From assembly GCA_001399805.1 (NCBI GenBank), contig LIHJ01000020.1, forward strand, positions 1 through 14,861: a stretch of 14,861 bases of DNA, in the 5' to 3' direction. Origin of the DNA: Candidatus Bathyarchaeota archaeon BA1. GTDB lineage: Archaea > Thermoproteota > Bathyarchaeia > Bathyarchaeales > Bathyarchaeaceae. A model generated the notes under the pieces. It saw nothing but the letters and a program-made list of their open reading frames with translations, did not search any database and was not told the origin of the DNA. The number at the start of each line of letters is the position of its first letter. The stretch's first letter is position 1. Of this stretch, positions 14,169 to 14,861 are shown one piece after another. The translations under genes were made by a program, and so were the position numbers.

Positions 14169-14345
14169 TCACAACATTCTTTCACTAAAGGCTATTGGCT
14201 GCCTTGAGGGATGACAGTGCTCAAAGGTATGAAAGACACGCTTTCTCTGATCCGGATCGTCATAGAGGATTCCAGCCCTGACTTGCTTGCCAAACCACTT
14301 CACCTTCCCTTTAAGGGTCACTTCTATTCCTTTAGGTAGCTTCAT
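14169..14345 (-). CDS. Possible small basic protein, unknown
   Basis: 58 aa from ATG 14345 (MKLPKGIEVTLKGKVKWFGK...), preceded by GAGGG 4 nt upstream and a weak CATATCC element about 28 bp upstream. The frame is open for 38 codons further upstream, but that part reads like chance sequence and the ribosome binding site favours this ATG. The product is basic with a beta-rich start; I know no family for it. Chance ORFs of this length are common, so the call rests mainly on the ribosome binding site. Confidence 0.35.
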   Translation of the reverse strand: MKLPKGIEVTLKGKVKWFGKQVRAGILYDDPDQRKRVFHTFEHCHPSRQPIAFSERML

Positions 14346-14720
14346 CAACCCTCTTTGAAGAAAAGCGGATATGAGGTGGAGGAACCGGAGCCTACTCACA
14401 CCCATAAGACTTGCCGGGAGTAGGCCCCTGGCCCCCACCTGAGCCTCTAATAGAGTCATGCCTAACTCCAGCTGGGATAGCGAGGCTATACTCAGTACTA
14501 CATACCGTCGAAGTGCAACTTAATGATCTCCGAGTACGAGAGTGAGGTGCTTATTAGTGACCCCTCATCGGCTCATTGAAACTTTCAGTAGAAGACTTTG
14601 CGGGAGGGCTGTGGAGATTCCAAGGCGACCATTAACAAAGCTTCGAAAGAGCGAAAAGCTCAGCATTGGTGACCATCACGTGAGGACCCTATGTTAAAAT
14701 TGATGTTTCCATTATTCTTT
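14346..14720. other. Gene-poor interval
   Basis: About 375 bp with no supported gene. Short plus-strand frames exist, for example GTG near 14558 to a stop near 14700 (46 codons), without a ribosome binding site or a recognisable product. No tRNA T-loop, CRISPR array or long inverted repeat is seen. Confidence 0.35.
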
Positions 14721-14734
14721 AATAGGAGTATTCG

Positions 14735-14861
14735 TTGACTCTCGAGGAAAGGATTACGAAGATCGAGGGTGTTCTTCACCAAGTGGGTAAGAGGCTCAAT
14801 CATATAGAGTCGGATCTCGGCGCCTTAAGGAGCGAGTTTGGAAGCCTAGGAAACGAGATGA
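14735..14861 (+). CDS. Coiled-coil protein, N-terminal part
   Basis: The first 42 residues of a gene that runs off the right edge. It starts at TTG, 6 nt after GGAG (14725-14728); a TAG stop in the same frame at 14723-14725 rules out anything further upstream, and no ATG comes before residue 42. The visible part is a strict heptad: I7, I10, L14, V17, L21, I24, L28, L31, F35, L38 and M42 alternate at steps of 3 and 4, so a coiled coil begins almost at the N-terminus. Proteins of this kind include structural, phage-tail and archaeal nuclease-like families; the fragment is too short to choose. Confidence 0.65.
   Translation, partial: MTLEERITKIEGVLHQVGKRLNHIESDLGALRSEFGSLGNEM

Noticed and set aside
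14574..14590. ATTGAAAC-like sequence resembling the end of many CRISPR repeats
   Set aside because: Only one copy is present; there is no repeated unit or spacer spacing nearby.
14558..14700. A 46-codon plus-strand frame starting with GTG in the gene-poor interval
   Set aside because: No ribosome binding site or promoter at a suitable distance, and the Arg-rich product matches nothing I know.

Overview
The window looks like a piece of an archaeal genome. Most supported starts have an A/T-rich TATA-type element 22-50 bp upstream, and several of these spacings predict leaderless or very short-leader transcripts. A T-tract serves as terminator, TTG and GTG starts are common, the substrate-binding protein carries a class III (pilin-like) signal peptide, and a tungstopterin-type aldehyde ferredoxin oxidoreductase (AOR) and a BtpA protein are present. 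A TACK-type, probably anaerobic and thermophilic lineage is my guess; no rRNA, tRNA or ribosomal protein gene is present to fix the taxonomy.

Layout. Positions 1-2711, minus strand: the N-terminal part of one MTA/SAH-deaminase-type amidohydrolase, a P-loop nucleoside or nucleotide kinase, and a second, complete amidohydrolase. Positions 2878-8345: a four-part BMP-family (nucleoside-type) ABC importer, with binding protein (+), double ATPase (-) and two permeases (+, overlapping by 4 nt). Positions 8352-10940, minus strand: a compact operon of uridine-phosphorylase-like enzyme, PfkB sugar kinase and BtpA TIM-barrel protein, with a 4-nt overlap and then about a 1-nt gap. Positions 11055-13348, minus strand: a four-cluster ferredoxin and an AOR whose frame is broken by one base. 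Positions 13349-14861: a sparse region with a 71-aa unknown protein, a doubtful 58-aa ORF and the start of a coiled-coil protein that runs off the end.

How the genes may work together. The coherent theme is nucleoside capture and use: uptake by the BMP importer, deamination by the amidohydrolases, phosphorolysis to base plus (deoxy)ribose-1-phosphate, phosphorylation by the PfkB kinase, and a possible next step on the sugar phosphate by the BtpA barrel. This resembles the known archaeal pentose bisphosphate routes for nucleoside breakdown, but no Rubisco or ribose-1,5-bisphosphate isomerase is visible here. The AOR and ferredoxin lie just upstream on the same strand and could oxidise an aldehyde made by the pathway; that link is inference from position only.

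Points most worth a second look: BtpA in a nucleoside phosphorylase/sugar kinase operon; the signal/CarboxypepD-like/BMP architecture of the binding protein; the single-base frameshift and the Asp-for-Cys change in the AOR; the lone inverted ATPase gene; and a perfect TTCAAGT-N6-ACTTGAA inverted repeat in the divergent promoter region.
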